Source: Schistocephalus solidus (lineage: Eukaryota > Platyhelminthes > Cestoda > Diphyllobothriidea > Diphyllobothriidae). Taken from it: 64,000 nucleotides of DNA. A program made the translations under genes and the position numbers. The notes beneath the pieces are model-generated. The model did not search any database. It was not told the origin of the DNA and was given only the letters and a program-made list of their open reading frames with translations. The DNA lies in contig WEDG01007309.1 in the NCBI GenBank assembly GCA_017591395.1, positions 24,064-88,063 on the forward strand, in the 5' to 3' direction. Below are positions 36,201-45,689 of the stretch, one piece after another (within the stretch, counting starts at the first letter, position 1; every line of letters starts with the position of its first letter).

Positions 36201-39200
36201 GTGAAACTGTAAGTCTCGTGTTAATAACTTGTCCAGCGGCCGTCCCGGTAGCTCCTTGCCCATGCGCTCTGTCTATGCGTGCACCTGCCTTTTCGGAGTC
36301 TCCAGTTCTGCAACACATAATTTCGTCCCTCTATCCGACCGTACTCTGCCGTCTGCTTTAATGTGTACCCCTCATGACCTCTGAACGTCTTTGGGCATAC
36401 GAGCAGAGGACAAAGGATAGTGATGCCCTGTACGGCCGCCTAAACAGTACAAGGGAAAATAAAACGCCCCGCCCGCTTACAATAGGTGTCCTTACGGTAA
36501 TTTCAGGAAGGGTAAATAAACCCGCATCTTAAAACTGACACCCTGACATAAAACTAAACTGTCACCTTAACCTTAACCCTAGCCCTACCCTTAATCTAAA
36601 GCCTACAGTCAACGTGATAAAAACCTTAACCCTTGGCCTAATCATGACCCTAACCCCAACTCTGACCTTGAACTCGAACTTAAACCTAACCCTAACCCTC
36701 ACCTTACTCGTAAAAGTAATTTCCTTGGAATTTGGTGCAAAGCCACACGCATTTTGGGCGGTTCCTATTCCTGTCTCCAGTTTAGACGGCAATACAAGAC
36801 ATTTTTACCCCAAGGATAGATTATAGCTATAAAAATGTGGCTAGACCTACCACTGACGTTCTAATTCTGAAAAAACACGGGTCATTTGTGTACGGACTAA
36901 TAAAAGTCTGGTTTCAAGCTCCCATGAAAGGTTAGTCTGGTTCCTGGGGCGTATGAGGGGGAGAATGAATTATTTTTCGGACTCAACTTTGGATACTGCA
37001 AGCCATTGAAACCGATAATATAGTTAAGTCTTTAGCTAAAGGCTGAGTGCGCTTAGAACCACCAGATAATTTGATGTAAGGAAATAAAGAGAATCCTAAG
37101 GATACAATATAGTGGATTCAAAAACGCACCTTGTTACGGCAGGGTTGGTAGTATGTAGCCCAGCCCTTCGAACCACAGATTTCTGGCGGAAGAATCACTT
37201 CGTTAGGACCTGGAGGTACGAGAACGCACTCTGGTGGAAGCGTGACATTGGGTCCTATGCACACACCAACGCCTGAGCCTCGCATCTTAGGATCGTCAAG
37301 TAACTCCTCTGGAACGGCTGCAGGCGGACCAACAAAGCACTTGGGCCCCAAGCGGACTCCGTCAAGAATGCGCGCCTGCGGACATATCCAGGTTTGGTCC
37401 GCAATCACCTTTTGTCCGATCGTCACGCAAGCGACGGCAACCACATTCTTCAGTCGAGCTCCTGCTCGCACGGAACAATCTTCACCGAGACAAGTGTTAA
37501 TCAGGCAAACATCCTCCTCCACGTGACAGTTGTCACCGATAGCGCAGGCGCCAATTAGGCGGGCCGTTGGATGAATTCGAGCAGACCGAGAGACGTAGCA
37601 GGAGGGGGAGATGGCAACCGGTGGGTGACAAACCTTCGTGAAGTGATTAATCAGGCCTTCGGATAAGCGAGCCAGCGAATCCATGCACAGATAAACCGGT
37701 GGCTGTGTGATGGCACTGCCAAGGCGGGTGAGAAGACGGGGTGTAATGTCGAGGAGATGGGTCAGATTTGGAGCAGCAGGAAGAACGACCTTGTCAGGGC
37801 GAATGAAGTCTAGGTGGATGGTGTATTTCATTATCTCTTCGTTGGTCAGTACACCGTGCACGAAATCATCCATAGAGTCGTAGTCAAAATTGTCCTAAAA
37901 TTGAAAAGAGTCATTAATAGTGAAGGCTTAGTAAGGATACCGTGTATAGCCGCCGAAAAAGAACACAGGAATAGGAATCGTTCACAATACACGGGGCTAT
38001 GCGCCAAATTCCAAGAAAATTACGCTTAGGAGTAAGGTGAGGGTTAGGTTTAAGTTCGAGATCAAGGTCAGAGTTGGGGTCATGATTAGGCCAAGGGTTA
38101 AGGTTTTTATCACGTTGACTGTAGGCTTTAGATTAAGGGTAGGGCTAGGGTTAAGATTAAAGTGACAGTTAAGTTTTATGTCAGGGTAAGTGTCAGTTTT
38201 AAGATGCGGGTTTATTTACCCTTCCTAAAATTTACCGTAAGGCCACCTATTTTAAGCGGGCGGGGCAGTTCCTATTTCCGTGTCCTGTTTAGGCGGCCAC
38301 ACAAGGTATCGTTACCGAAGGCTTGAGCCGGAAGGGAAGTAAAACACCAGCGAGGGTAAAACGAACGATGGCGGCTAGTACTCAGCCAAAGGTAAGTTAA
38401 AAACGGATTAGGTCTGAGAGCAAAGGCAAGGAATCGAGGCAGGTCTTCTGGCACTACCAGGCAGTTAAGAAACAGACGCCAAAACAAAGTACACAAAAGC
38501 TAGTGTAGAGCAGATGAGCTTCGAGAGAGACTTTTTTTCTTTTTATTAAGCTTTACCCTACTGTGAAGATGGGACAGGAGTTAAAATGCAGTCATGTGCA
38601 CCTAGATTCACTTTATTGTCCTTGCAGTCAACTTTCAGTTCGACCATGAAGTTTTTTAGCTCAAGCAACCATTGCACTCCAGTGGGCAGAAAGACCCACT
38701 CAACAGAAAACGAGTATTTAGAGTTAACCTTTTATCAGCCACAAAAAATGGAGACATTTGCCATAAGGGGACAGACACTTGGCAAAGTCCATAACTTTGA
38801 AAAAAAAGATTGCTTCTAAGTCTCGGATGATGAGAATATCGAGTAACTCACCTAGTTAGCAGGGTTTGTTACAGGAGTTTGGATGTAGGCCATAAGACAT
38901 TAATTCAGGAGACCATAGATTCAACTTTGTCTTCTGACTGTAAAAGCCCCTTACTGTCCAAAGTTTACCTCATGGAGTGCACTAACTGTTAGAATTACGG
39001 ACTAGGTTAGATGTCGGTCACATTGTCCAAGTTTTTGCGCATGCGAGGTCTGCTTTGTAATTCTACCGGGAAAGTCAAGCTGACCAAAACAGACTGACCA
39101 TGACAAGCAGCACGATAGAAATATAGATTTACTTGCCCAAATTACATGCGGGGTTGTCACAGTGATTAGTCGCCGTCGTCTAGAAGACATTTTACAGCAG

Positions 39201-40267
39201 TACGATTTGCCGATTTCCCCCGGTTCGTCTTAAATAAGGGCCCAGTGGTCCTTGAACTTATTCTCATTCTTCTATAACGATTTCTTTTTTTATCCCTCTG
39301 ATACGGAGATAATATTCCTAAGACAGGCCATAAAAGACAAATGGTGGTTTTACACTCCTTTAGCTCCTATGGTCTTTTCTGAAGGATAAACAGCGTTGAA
39401 GATCAATATTGTTACCAAGGCGAAACGAATGAACTCTATCAATGGCACATAACACGTAGAAAAAGATAGCATAAAGGGCTGTGAAATAAGTTAAAAGAAC
39501 GTTTGCTGAGAGAGGACCTAACTAACCTGAAAGAGGGGCGGTACGTGACCACTACAGAGCAGAATCTTGGGATCCAGTAGTCGCGATCGGATCTCAAGAG
39601 AGCTGGCCTTCATCGATGGCCGAAAGAGGTCACCGCTACAGGTAATAGGCACATCTCGGTCATGGCGAACAAACTGGACCAGTTTTCGGCCAGGCACGGA
39701 GTAGACTACCTGAAGGCGTTCCGTGTCTGGGGGCGCGAATTGAGGCAGGTCAGCGAGTACGAGGTTCATTACATTGTTATTCATTTCAGAGCTACGAAGT
39801 GCCTTGAAACGAGCCAACAGGGTACCCAGATTGACATCGCAAACGAGATCCGCAGGTACTACAGCAAACTCCTCCACACCACGAAGCAGCTGATTCGCTT
39901 CAAGGTCCCGCATCACGTCTCCCATGCATCGGCTGCCAGCTCCGTTGAAGACACTTACTGAGAGATTTGGCACACGCTTGGCATAATTGTTGGCTTCCAA
40001 AAAGGCACTAATCTGATCAGCATGCCGACAGGCATAAATGATTATATTTAGGAAGCCATCACAAATGAGTCGGCTGAGAGGGAAGTGAAGGAGAGGTACG
40101 TTCGCCAGGGGAAGTAGACAATGCGGAACATGGGAAGAGAGCGGTTCGAAGCGGCTGGCAAGGTCTTCAGCAATGATAACTGCCGTTGGAGGTACGTCAT
40201 CTTCTTTAAAGACCCCGGTTGCGGTTGAAACGCCTTTTCTGACATCCTTTTTGTTCTTAGGTGCCAT
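29470..40267 (-). CDS. EIF2B5: Translation initiation factor eIF2B subunit epsilon (three exons)
   Basis: The gene model joins 40267-39527, 37894-37130 and 30285-29470 on the minus strand, giving 773 aa (human about 721). eIF2B epsilon is the catalytic guanine-nucleotide exchange subunit that reloads eIF2 with GTP in the cytoplasm. Domain order is complete. An N-terminal nucleotidyltransferase-like domain (about 30-245) is followed by the DNFDYDSMDDF junction motif (248-258), left-handed beta-helix hexapeptide repeats (about 340-460), an acidic Ser/Asp-rich linker (about 505-600) and a C-terminal W2 (HEAT-type) domain (about 605-765) with a glutamate-rich tail. Both introns are GT-AG and phase 0. 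The start ATG is directly preceded by an in-frame TAA. No frameshift or stop interrupts it, unlike everything around it, so it is probably the one active host gene here. Confidence 0.93.
30286..31581 (-). other. EIF2B5 intron 2, 3' part: no recognised feature
   Basis: This stretch lies between the last exon and the Gypsy element. I see no coding region or repeat that I can name. The acceptor-side pyrimidine tract next to 30286 is short. Confidence 0.55.
31582..32040 (+). repeat. 5' LTR of the Gypsy element
   Basis: It begins TGGAACAGAC, contains an AATAAA signal near 31844 and ends CCGCTACA. The match to the 3' LTR runs from its first bases to the last. The next bases (from 32042, TGGTGTGGTAGCG) begin TGG, as a tRNA primer-binding site would, but I could not assign a tRNA. 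Confidence 0.8.
32041..32665 (+). pseudogene. Gypsy gag remnant
   Basis: Fragments in different frames read TGQNIHDCLVELSLFLTDFS, HTRYALRFLAP, then KTTGQSTEDFAMELGHLVLLACPN, ADRNALILRRFATGI, and finally YDEFYAETMPQNFV. This fits the capsid-type gag of flatworm Gypsy elements. No intact CCHC zinc knuckle follows. At least two frameshifts and a stop interrupt it. Confidence 0.6.
32670..33180 (+). pseudogene. Gypsy retroviral-type protease remnant
   Basis: The frame at 32729-33091 reads ITILLGNHPVTTLIDTVATV followed by HLQAANGTAIPISGNITLQF. The fold pattern fits a pepsin-like retroelement protease, but the active-site D(T/S)GA triad region reads DTVA (GAC-ACA-GTT-GCC near 32918). The conserved glycine is therefore lost and the enzyme should be inactive. 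A stop follows at 33089. Confidence 0.65.
33577..34325 (+). pseudogene. Gypsy reverse transcriptase with start of RNase H
   Basis: The open frame 33577-33993 contains FPFPILGDTLDALGQATWFS, TLDLKLSYWQVEI (catalytic Asp in DLK), SPFGLCNAAATFQHLMHRVL and VYLDDNILF with both catalytic aspartates. After a stop at 33991 the thumb continues in other frames (EVQFLGNRISPGHI, YYRHFI, PLHKLTEKGRSYTWSPDC). The sequence reaches ILDTDA, the first RNase H motif, at about 34312, and there the deletion begins. Confidence 0.85.
34326..34990 (+). pseudogene. Gypsy integrase C-terminal remnant
   Basis: Directly after the deletion the text reads ERTKRTLHKLLLAF, the end of the integrase core. Then come SKGFTPDYLWTGRELRIPAD, HQIGDLVMYHKP and YPWQGPFVVLHNPYPNTLLL, the GPF/GPY module, with HSDRLKPYYGR near the end. 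The zinc-binding HHCC domain and most of the DDE core are absent. Several frameshifts occur between these blocks. Confidence 0.8.
34991..35000 (+). other. Polypurine tract of the Gypsy element
   Basis: AAGAGGGGGC immediately precedes the 3' LTR, in the position where plus-strand DNA synthesis is primed in LTR retrotransposons. Confidence 0.7.
35003..35465 (+). repeat. 3' LTR of the Gypsy element
   Basis: It begins TGCAACAGAC directly after the polypurine tract and ends CCGCTAAA (the 5' copy ends CTACA). It shares the long block CTTAAGTGATCTTTTT and the polyadenylation-like TCAATAAACTTTC with the 5' LTR. Confidence 0.8.
35466..36418 (-). other. EIF2B5 intron 2, middle: no recognised feature
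   Basis: Anonymous intron sequence between the Gypsy 3' LTR and MITE copy 1. It contains a C10 run near 36114. No coding motif was found. Confidence 0.5.
36419..36809 (+). mobile_element. Short inverted-repeat transposon (MITE), copy 1
   Basis: About 391 bp. The ends are inverted repeats: the left end has GATGCCCTGTACGGCCGCC, and the reverse complement of the right end has GGTAAAAATGTCTTGTATTG then CCGTC. They share the pattern GATACC-TTGTGTGGCCGCC with copy 2. The flanks are 8-bp near-direct repeats, CAAAGGAT (36411-36418) and CCAAGGAT (36810-36817). The core (about 36570-36710) is a degenerate run of CCCTAA/CCTAAC hexamers. No ORF codes for a transposase. An 8-bp duplication is typical of hAT, P or Merlin elements, and I cannot assign the superfamily. 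It lies in intron 2 of EIF2B5. Confidence 0.75.
37130..37894 (-). CDS. EIF2B5: EIF2B5 exon 2: left-handed beta-helix domain
   Basis: This exon has 255 codons (765 nt, a multiple of three, phase 0 at both ends). It is preceded by acceptor TTTTAG and followed by donor GTGCGT. It begins DNFDYDSMDDFVHGVLTNEE. Isoleucine-patch hexapeptides follow from about residue 344 (SARIHPTARLIGACAIGDNC, then HVEEDVCLINTCLG, ARLKNVVAVACVTIGQKVI, PNVTLPPECVLVPPG). The exon could be skipped or circularised without a frame change. Inverted copies of a short transposon lie on both sides, one ending only 35 nt upstream of the acceptor. Confidence 0.92.
37930..38316 (-). mobile_element. Short inverted-repeat transposon (MITE), copy 2, inverted
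   Basis: About 387 bp and the reverse complement of copy 1 along its whole length, including the TTAGGG-like core near 38037-38145. The left end is AGTAAGGATACCGTGTATAG, and the reverse complement of the right end is GGTAACGATACCTTGTGTGG. It is flanked by a perfect 8-bp duplication, GAAGGCTT (37922-37929 and 38317-38324). In transcript order it lies in intron 1 and ends only 35 nt before the acceptor of exon 2. Confidence 0.8.
38325..39526 (-). other. EIF2B5 intron 1, 5' part: no recognised feature
   Basis: I see no motif, repeat or coding segment here. Short frames on both strands are not supported. Confidence 0.5.
39527..40267 (-). CDS. EIF2B5: EIF2B5 exon 1: nucleotidyltransferase-like domain
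   Basis: This exon has 247 codons, from ATG at 40267 to CAG at 39527, followed by donor GTTAGT. The protein starts MAPKNKKDVRKG. It has the family blocks LLPLANVPLLHFPLSRL, an IIIYACRHADQI strand, and GDVMRDLEA (family: LGDVLRDVDA) followed by FAVVPADLVCDVNLGTLLA (family: LLVYGDVISNINI). The exon ends HVPPLFQ, which runs in frame into DNFDYDS of exon 2, exactly as in other eIF2B epsilon proteins (LFT-DNFDYQT). This regulatory domain packs against eIF2B gamma. An AG lies 3 nt before the ATG and could accept a trans-spliced leader, but that is speculation. Confidence 0.92.
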
Positions 40268-40920
40268 TTACTGCAGTTCAGTGAGTATAAAAAACCGTAA
40301 GCTAAGATAAACAAGGAAAGTACAACTGGAACCCAAAATTTTACTGTTTACAGCGACAGCAGCAGCGAACTGGTACAAAAATGAGCATAGTAAACCATTT
40401 TTTATATAAATTTACGGGTGAAGATTGAATTTATATAAGCAGAGAACTTCAATTAAAATGCACTTTGACTGGCTCTGATTACAAGATGGAATACAGGCAT
40501 CCCGTTTTGCGGACAGTCGGCATAGCGATGTTAAGAGAAAGATCGAACAACATTGTCGGCAAAGAGAGTGTAGACTACAATAACCATTCTGGCTTAGTTT
40601 CTGCTTCAACATAACTTTGAAAATGTGCATAACTAAAGCAGAATTTTTAGTAGACAGCGATTAACACAACTGACGCGAAGGTGATACAGCTTAAAATAAC
40701 ATAATTATATAATGTACAGTAGATTGGCGCTTTACCGATGGGTTACGGTACTCACTCGTTCCGTTGTGCCTTGGGGCTCACTCTTAATCCCCACCAGCAG
40801 CCACACAGCGACTAGCATTATAGGCAGAAGTAAATGACTGACAAAAACAAGATTGACTGGAATGGCCCTTTCTGGTTTATTGGTCATCATCAACCAGCTA
40901 TACCCAGCCCCTGGTGTTGC
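40268..40920. other. EIF2B5 5' flank; promoter not identifiable
   Basis: This should contain the 5' UTR and promoter of EIF2B5. I see no clear TATA box or initiator placed relative to a known start. The sequence just before the ATG (ACTGCAG-TAA-ATG on the minus strand) ends in an AG that could be a cis or trans splice acceptor. Confidence 0.35.
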
Positions 40921-40972
40921 AACACCCGAGGATCGAAATCACGACCTGTTCTAACCATTGAGCTACGGGTTC
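40921..40972 (-). repeat. Truncated tRNA-like fragment (SINE head or pseudo-tRNA)
   Basis: On the minus strand GAACCCGTAGCTCAATGGTT begins like a tRNA acceptor stem and A box. TTTCGATCCTCGGGTG ends like a T arm and 3' acceptor strand, and ACCCG can pair with CGGGT. The anticodon arm is missing, so it cannot act as a tRNA. It sits at the 5' edge of the family C copy. Confidence 0.4.
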
Positions 40973-42755
40973 GCTGTCCTGTAGGTTTCGATCGAGAATA
41001 TTAACAATGGCAGATGAGCACTCACGTATAGAAAATAGGACGGCGCTTTTTGTTCTTGAACTGGGATGCAACAGGGTAGGTACCGCTGCCATCCGCGAGG
41101 CCCAATTCTTTGAACAGGTTGGTGCTGGTTACACCTTCGCCAGGATTGGCCACCCAAAGGCAACATGACGTGACGTTGGTGTCGCATTTACCACCGATTC
41201 CTACGTCATGGGACGACTGACCTATCTGCCGTAGGGCACCAAAGATTGTCTTATGATCATTTTTCTGTCTTTCTGGGAGCCCCAGCTGCCGTCGTTGCCA
41301 GCGCCCGTGCCCCGCAAATGAACATATATGGCAAGATGTAGGACAAGCTCAGCGAACATCTGCATGCCTTCCAGATGACTGTGTCAAAGATGGACAAGCT
41401 AATTGTCCTTAATGACTTCAATATTAAGGTCGGGACGGACGACACTGTCTGGGGAAGGGGTGGTGGTGCTGGGTTCCAAGGTACTCGAGGGGCACAAAAA
41501 CAACGGCCACTTCTTCGACAAAACTCCTCCTCCCCCTCCTCACTAACATCTTTTTCCACCTTCCAACAGAGAAGGCAATGTGGATGCAACTCTGATCACG
41601 GTGTTCGCAGCTGTTCGCTTCGGGCTACGTTCTCGTCCGGAGACGAGATCGATGGGACGTGCCAGTGACTCAGCTGATCTACGATGCTGACGGCTTGACA
41701 GATCTTTGTCATCTTCAAGATGAGACTTCAAATGAAACTTCTTAGAGGACCACAAAGTGAGCGACCAACGGATAAGTTAAATATTGTTCTATGGACTTAG
41801 TCTGTTGACCGCTTCGATTTCAGCAAGCAAATGACCCAGGGTCTGAAAGAACTGCAGTTCCAAACTTTAAAACCAGTCCGAAAACGTCCTCCACTCTGCC
41901 ATTTTGGAATTCCTTGGCAGCCCACACCACAAACATCAAGATTAGTTTGACGATAATGGCAAAGAAATCCGCAATCTGCTCGCCGGAAAGAAGAGGCTGG
42001 ACAAGGCCGATGTCCACCACAGAATCGACGCCAACCGGGAGACCTTCAGATGTCGCTTCTTGGTGTAAAACGACTGTGGGAGATGCAAGCCGACTGGATG
42101 AATCACAAGGATACGCCGGCCGAAATGAAACGATGGATACCTTCGCTTTCATCAAGGCAGTCTATGGCTGTTACATCGAAGGAGCCGTCCGGGTGCTCAG
42201 TTCTGATGGGTCAATATTTCTTACAGAAAAATAGCAAATGCCGAAGCGCTGAGCCGAGAACTTCAGAATCGTTTTTACTCAACCGTTTGCAGTCTCCAGC
42301 GCCGCCACCGATAGGCTCCCCAAGTGGAAACGAACAACGACCTAGACCTCCCACCTTTCCATCCAGAAGCAAGTAGAGCTGTGCAAAAGCTCTTCAGCAG
42401 AAAAGCCCCGGAATTCGATACAATCATGGCTGGACTCTACAAGCACGGCGGCACTTGACTGATGTGCACTCACATCGTTGTTCCAGGAGACGTGACAGCA
42501 ATGGCAAGTCCCTCCGAACTGTAAGGAAGTTAGCACCACACGCAAATACAAACATAAGAGCGACTGTCAGCTGAGCAACAAGCACCGCGAAATTTCCCTG
42601 CATAGGACTGCGACGAAAATCTTCGACCGCCTCCTGCTAAATCGTTCAAACATCCATTTGGAAAAAGGACTCCCCTGAAAGCTCAGGCAGATTGGAAAGT
42701 AGTTACGGCATCTTCGATGATCTCCGTCGTCCACCAGCTGCAAAAACGCTAAGAA

Positions 42756-43109
42756 ATGCAGACGAGCCTCTGCATTAAGTTCGTAGACCTGACAAAAGAC
42801 ATAGATAGAGTGAACCCCAACAGAGTAAAGAGGATTATGCTGAAATGCAGGCGTCCGGAGCGCTTCACGCGTATAGTAGGCCAACTAAACGACGGAATGA
42901 AGGCTCACGCCATGAACAATGGGGCAGTCTCGGAAGCATTTGTAGTTACCATTGGGGTGAGGCAGAGATGTTTAATTGCCCCGATCCTCTTGAGCATCAT
43001 ATTTTCCGCTATGCTGATGGACGCCTACCGTGAACAGCGGTGGGAACCGACATCGCATACCGGCTATATGAACAAATGCTCAAAATACGGCGCATATAGA
43101 ATGGCTTGA
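42756..43109 (+). pseudogene. C1 reverse transcriptase palm fragment (117 aa)
   Basis: The frame encodes KFVDLTKDIDRVNPNRVKRI (first catalytic Asp kept), then the RRPERFTRIVGQLNDGMKAH block and GVRQRCLIAPILLSIIFSAM, where the usual KQGC is RQRC. It ends before the DD box, which lies about 60 bp downstream in another frame as LSTDDCELN. RT copies element RNA at the nicked target. Confidence 0.75.
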
Positions 43110-43832
43110 GTGTACCAGATAAGCGTCCGCTACATGCTGTCAACGGATGACTGCGAACTCAATACGACGACAGATGTAGACATGCAAAATAGCACATACA
43201 TCTTCCTTGGCTACGTCAACTTTTGATTAGCCAAAACACCGAGGAAGGAGGTCATACATCAACCAGTGCGACACACGGATTATTGGGAACTCCACATTGC
43301 CAAAAATATAACTAAACGCACCATTGTGGACAATCCGAATACTCCTAGCGGTACAATCTGACGAAATGTTATGATCTACAACGAGATGGCCGAGCGGACC
43401 TCAAAATTCAGCTGTGCGGATGGCCGGCTAGGGAACATAGTCTGGAATTGCCAAGAACGTCTCCCGAACAGCAAATTCAAGATGTGCAAGGCAGTTATTC
43501 TGACGACACTGCCTCACGGGACGGAGACACGGACCGTTCAGGACAAAGAAACCGGGATGCTGAACCAAATTCGCGTCAAGTATCTTCGCGGAATTCCAAA
43601 CCTAAGGTAGCGGGAAGGGATCCCTGACACGGGGGAGCTGCAACGGATTAGAATCATCAGCATTCACGCCCTGCTGAGATAACTGCAACTGCGCTGGAGA
43701 GCCTACCACGCGAGGATGGATGACGAGCGCCAACTCAAGCGACTCTTCTACGTCAGCGTCGCAAAGGATGTTCACCGAATGTGAGGACAAAAACGACGCT
43801 ACAAGGATATCGTATCATCCTTCCTTGACGAT

Positions 43833-44881
43833 ATGCAAATCAATCAGGTCAACTGGGATTATCTCATCCAGGATCGACCGACCTGGAGAAGAGCAATTAA
43901 AACTGGATCAGTGATCTACGAAGCCAACCAAATCGCCGTTGCCAAAACCAAACGAGCGGTTGCAAGTCTCAAGCGCCTTCGACCAATAACGCCACCATCC
44001 AACCCCTCTGATTGTGGCATTTTACGCATCGAGTGGACTCGTCGGACCCAATACAAAAATGACACTACGAATCCACCTTCTGCTTCCGCAACCCCATCTA
44101 CTGTCACACCTGCTGTACACCCCAGGGCACCCAGGACGATGCCGACCACCATCATCAACATTGACGAAAACACTTGGTGCCAACGCCGTCGCCGCCGCCC
44201 ACTACTACGCGCATAATCAATCCCACGACCACCACGGTCAGGAATGAGACTCCCACTTCCACTACTGGCGACAAAACATCCGACGCCCCTACACCTATCA
44301 GAACCACCGGAGGCAATGCGGATTCGATCCCAACCTGTCCACATTGTGATCGCACCTTCCAGTGACGAGTAGGCCTGGTTAGTCTTTTGCAAATCTATCG
44401 CCCTGATACCAGCGAAACAGTGCCAGAAGCATCAACATACACCTGCCGCACCCACCTCAACTGCAAGCACCATCCAAACACATGTAATCACCGCATGGGC
44501 CTACTCGGTCACATTCTCGTCCACGGCCGCGTAAATTACCGCAACAGCGACATGCCAGGCCCACCTTGCACATTCGTGGACTGCCCTAACACAAACTCCG
44601 ACAACTCCATTTTCATTAGCGCCGCCAATAGTAGCAGCATTGCCACCGACACCAGTACAACAGCTACCAACCTACCATGCCCATGCTGCCACCGCACATA
44701 CACATTACGCAATAGCCCAAACGGTCAATTGCGACTTCATCGCACAAAAGCTGACGAATCAGTGCCAGAAGGACTAAAATACACCTACCGCCATCGCCTC
44801 AACTGCTCGCAATGTCAACACACATTCAGTCGATCCATGGGCATACTCGCGCACATGTGCCTCTACGCTGATGGTAGATAA
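43833..44881 (+). pseudogene. C1 C-terminal zinc-finger region
   Basis: After QINQVNWDYLIQDRPTWRRA and a Pro/Thr-rich linker, four finger positions can be seen. The first, near 44335, is CPHCDRTFQ, followed by a stop and an eroded His pair. The second, near 44465, is CKHHPNTCNHRMGLLGHILVH (second Cys lost). The third, near 44680, is CPCCHRTYTLRNSPNGQLRLH (first His lost). The fourth, near 44810, is CSQCQHTFSRSMGILAHMCLY (last His lost). All four have lost ligands. The frame 44387-44881 ends with TGA-free codons and stop TAA. Confidence 0.75.
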
Positions 44882-44950
44882 ACCATTGCAAACTAAACCC
44901 CAACAGCATACATTTCCCATCAAGTCCATACACCACACACAAACCCGTCC

Positions 44951-45689
44951 AAAACCACTCTCGGCAGGCACAGGAAGCGTGTTCCTTAACTCCTTCTCTG
45001 AGTGACCTTTATGCATTTCAATAGATGAGACATCCGAGTAGCCCACCGTCTTTGTGCTAAAACCTGGTGTGTTGTGCGGGAAAAGTTGTGCATGACACGT
45101 AGACAGGCTATTTAGCCTTGTCATCTACTGCGCCCGATATCAGCATCAGTTGATAGACCAGCTCGAACAGCAGACTACCGTCCGGGAGAGGGAACGAGTT
45201 ATGTTGACTCTTGTAACTCAGTCCACATGGCTCTCAGCGCATATTCCTTACTTTCAACAATCTGATGCGTTCTAATCTATCACGATGTGCTAAAAGCCGC
45301 CAACTAACGATACAACACAAAGGAGATAGGATTCTAAACTCTGAAGTTTGCGAGCTGTTTGATTATACCCACTTTTATAGTCATTTTGTGTAAGTCTGAA
45401 TAAAATTTTATATCGAAAACATTCCGTTGTATTTATACTTCGTTGGATATCTACGACGACTAACGAAAGTTCTATTGAACATACAGTGTGCTAATATCAT
45501 CGGAAACCAGCGTAAGACGACGAAGGACTGACAACAGGTCCTAACAGAGAAGAAACCTCGCTATCGGAGAGTCCTGGGTACTCGGGTAATACACCGGGTT
45601 GCGAAGAGGAAAGTAAAGAGTCTAACTGTCAACAAGGATAGTCACATTTTAGATCAAGGCAGTGGCTGTTGGTCATCCATAAGATCCGT
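44951..45689. other. No recognised gene
   Basis: This lies between the 3' end of C1 and a Gypsy RNase H relic. Part may belong to the upstream pol region of that relic, but I could not align it to any motif. Confidence 0.4.

Larger units (their letters stand above)
41000..44950 (+). mobile_element. Family C non-LTR retrotransposon, longest copy (C1), decayed
   Basis: The domain order is nearly complete. The endonuclease comes first: ENRTALF near 41030, EQVGAGYTFARIGHPKA near 41115, LIVLNDFNIKVGTDDTVW near 41400. A long linker follows (FDDNGKEIRNLLAGKKRLDKADV near 41950), then RT (LFSRKAPEFDTIMAGLYKHGG near 42390, IKFVDLTKDIDRV near 42780, NNGAVSEAFVVTIGVRQRCLIAPIL near 42918, LSTDDCELNTT near 43140). 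The thumb (KFKMCKAVILTTLPHG near 43480), YEANQIAVAKTKRAV near 43918 and C2H2 fingers to 44881 complete it. Stops and frameshifts are frequent, so it is inactive. The finger-tailed architecture is the family signature. I leave the clade open (RTE-like or I-like). Confidence 0.85.

Noticed and set aside
36570..36710. CCCTAA-like array as a telomere or interstitial telomere
   Set aside because: The hexamers are degenerate and confined to a transposon with defined ends and an inverted second copy at 38.04-38.15 kb.
41820..42376. Long frames on both strands as a separate gene
   Set aside because: The plus-strand text fits the endonuclease-RT linker of family C; the minus-strand frame is its shadow.
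43916..44392. Minus-strand 158-codon frame
   Set aside because: It lies antisense to the Pro/Thr-rich linker and fingers of family C; composition explains its length.
44774..45124. Minus-strand 116-codon frame
   Set aside because: It is mostly antisense to the last fingers of C1 and its 3' region, with no recognisable domain.
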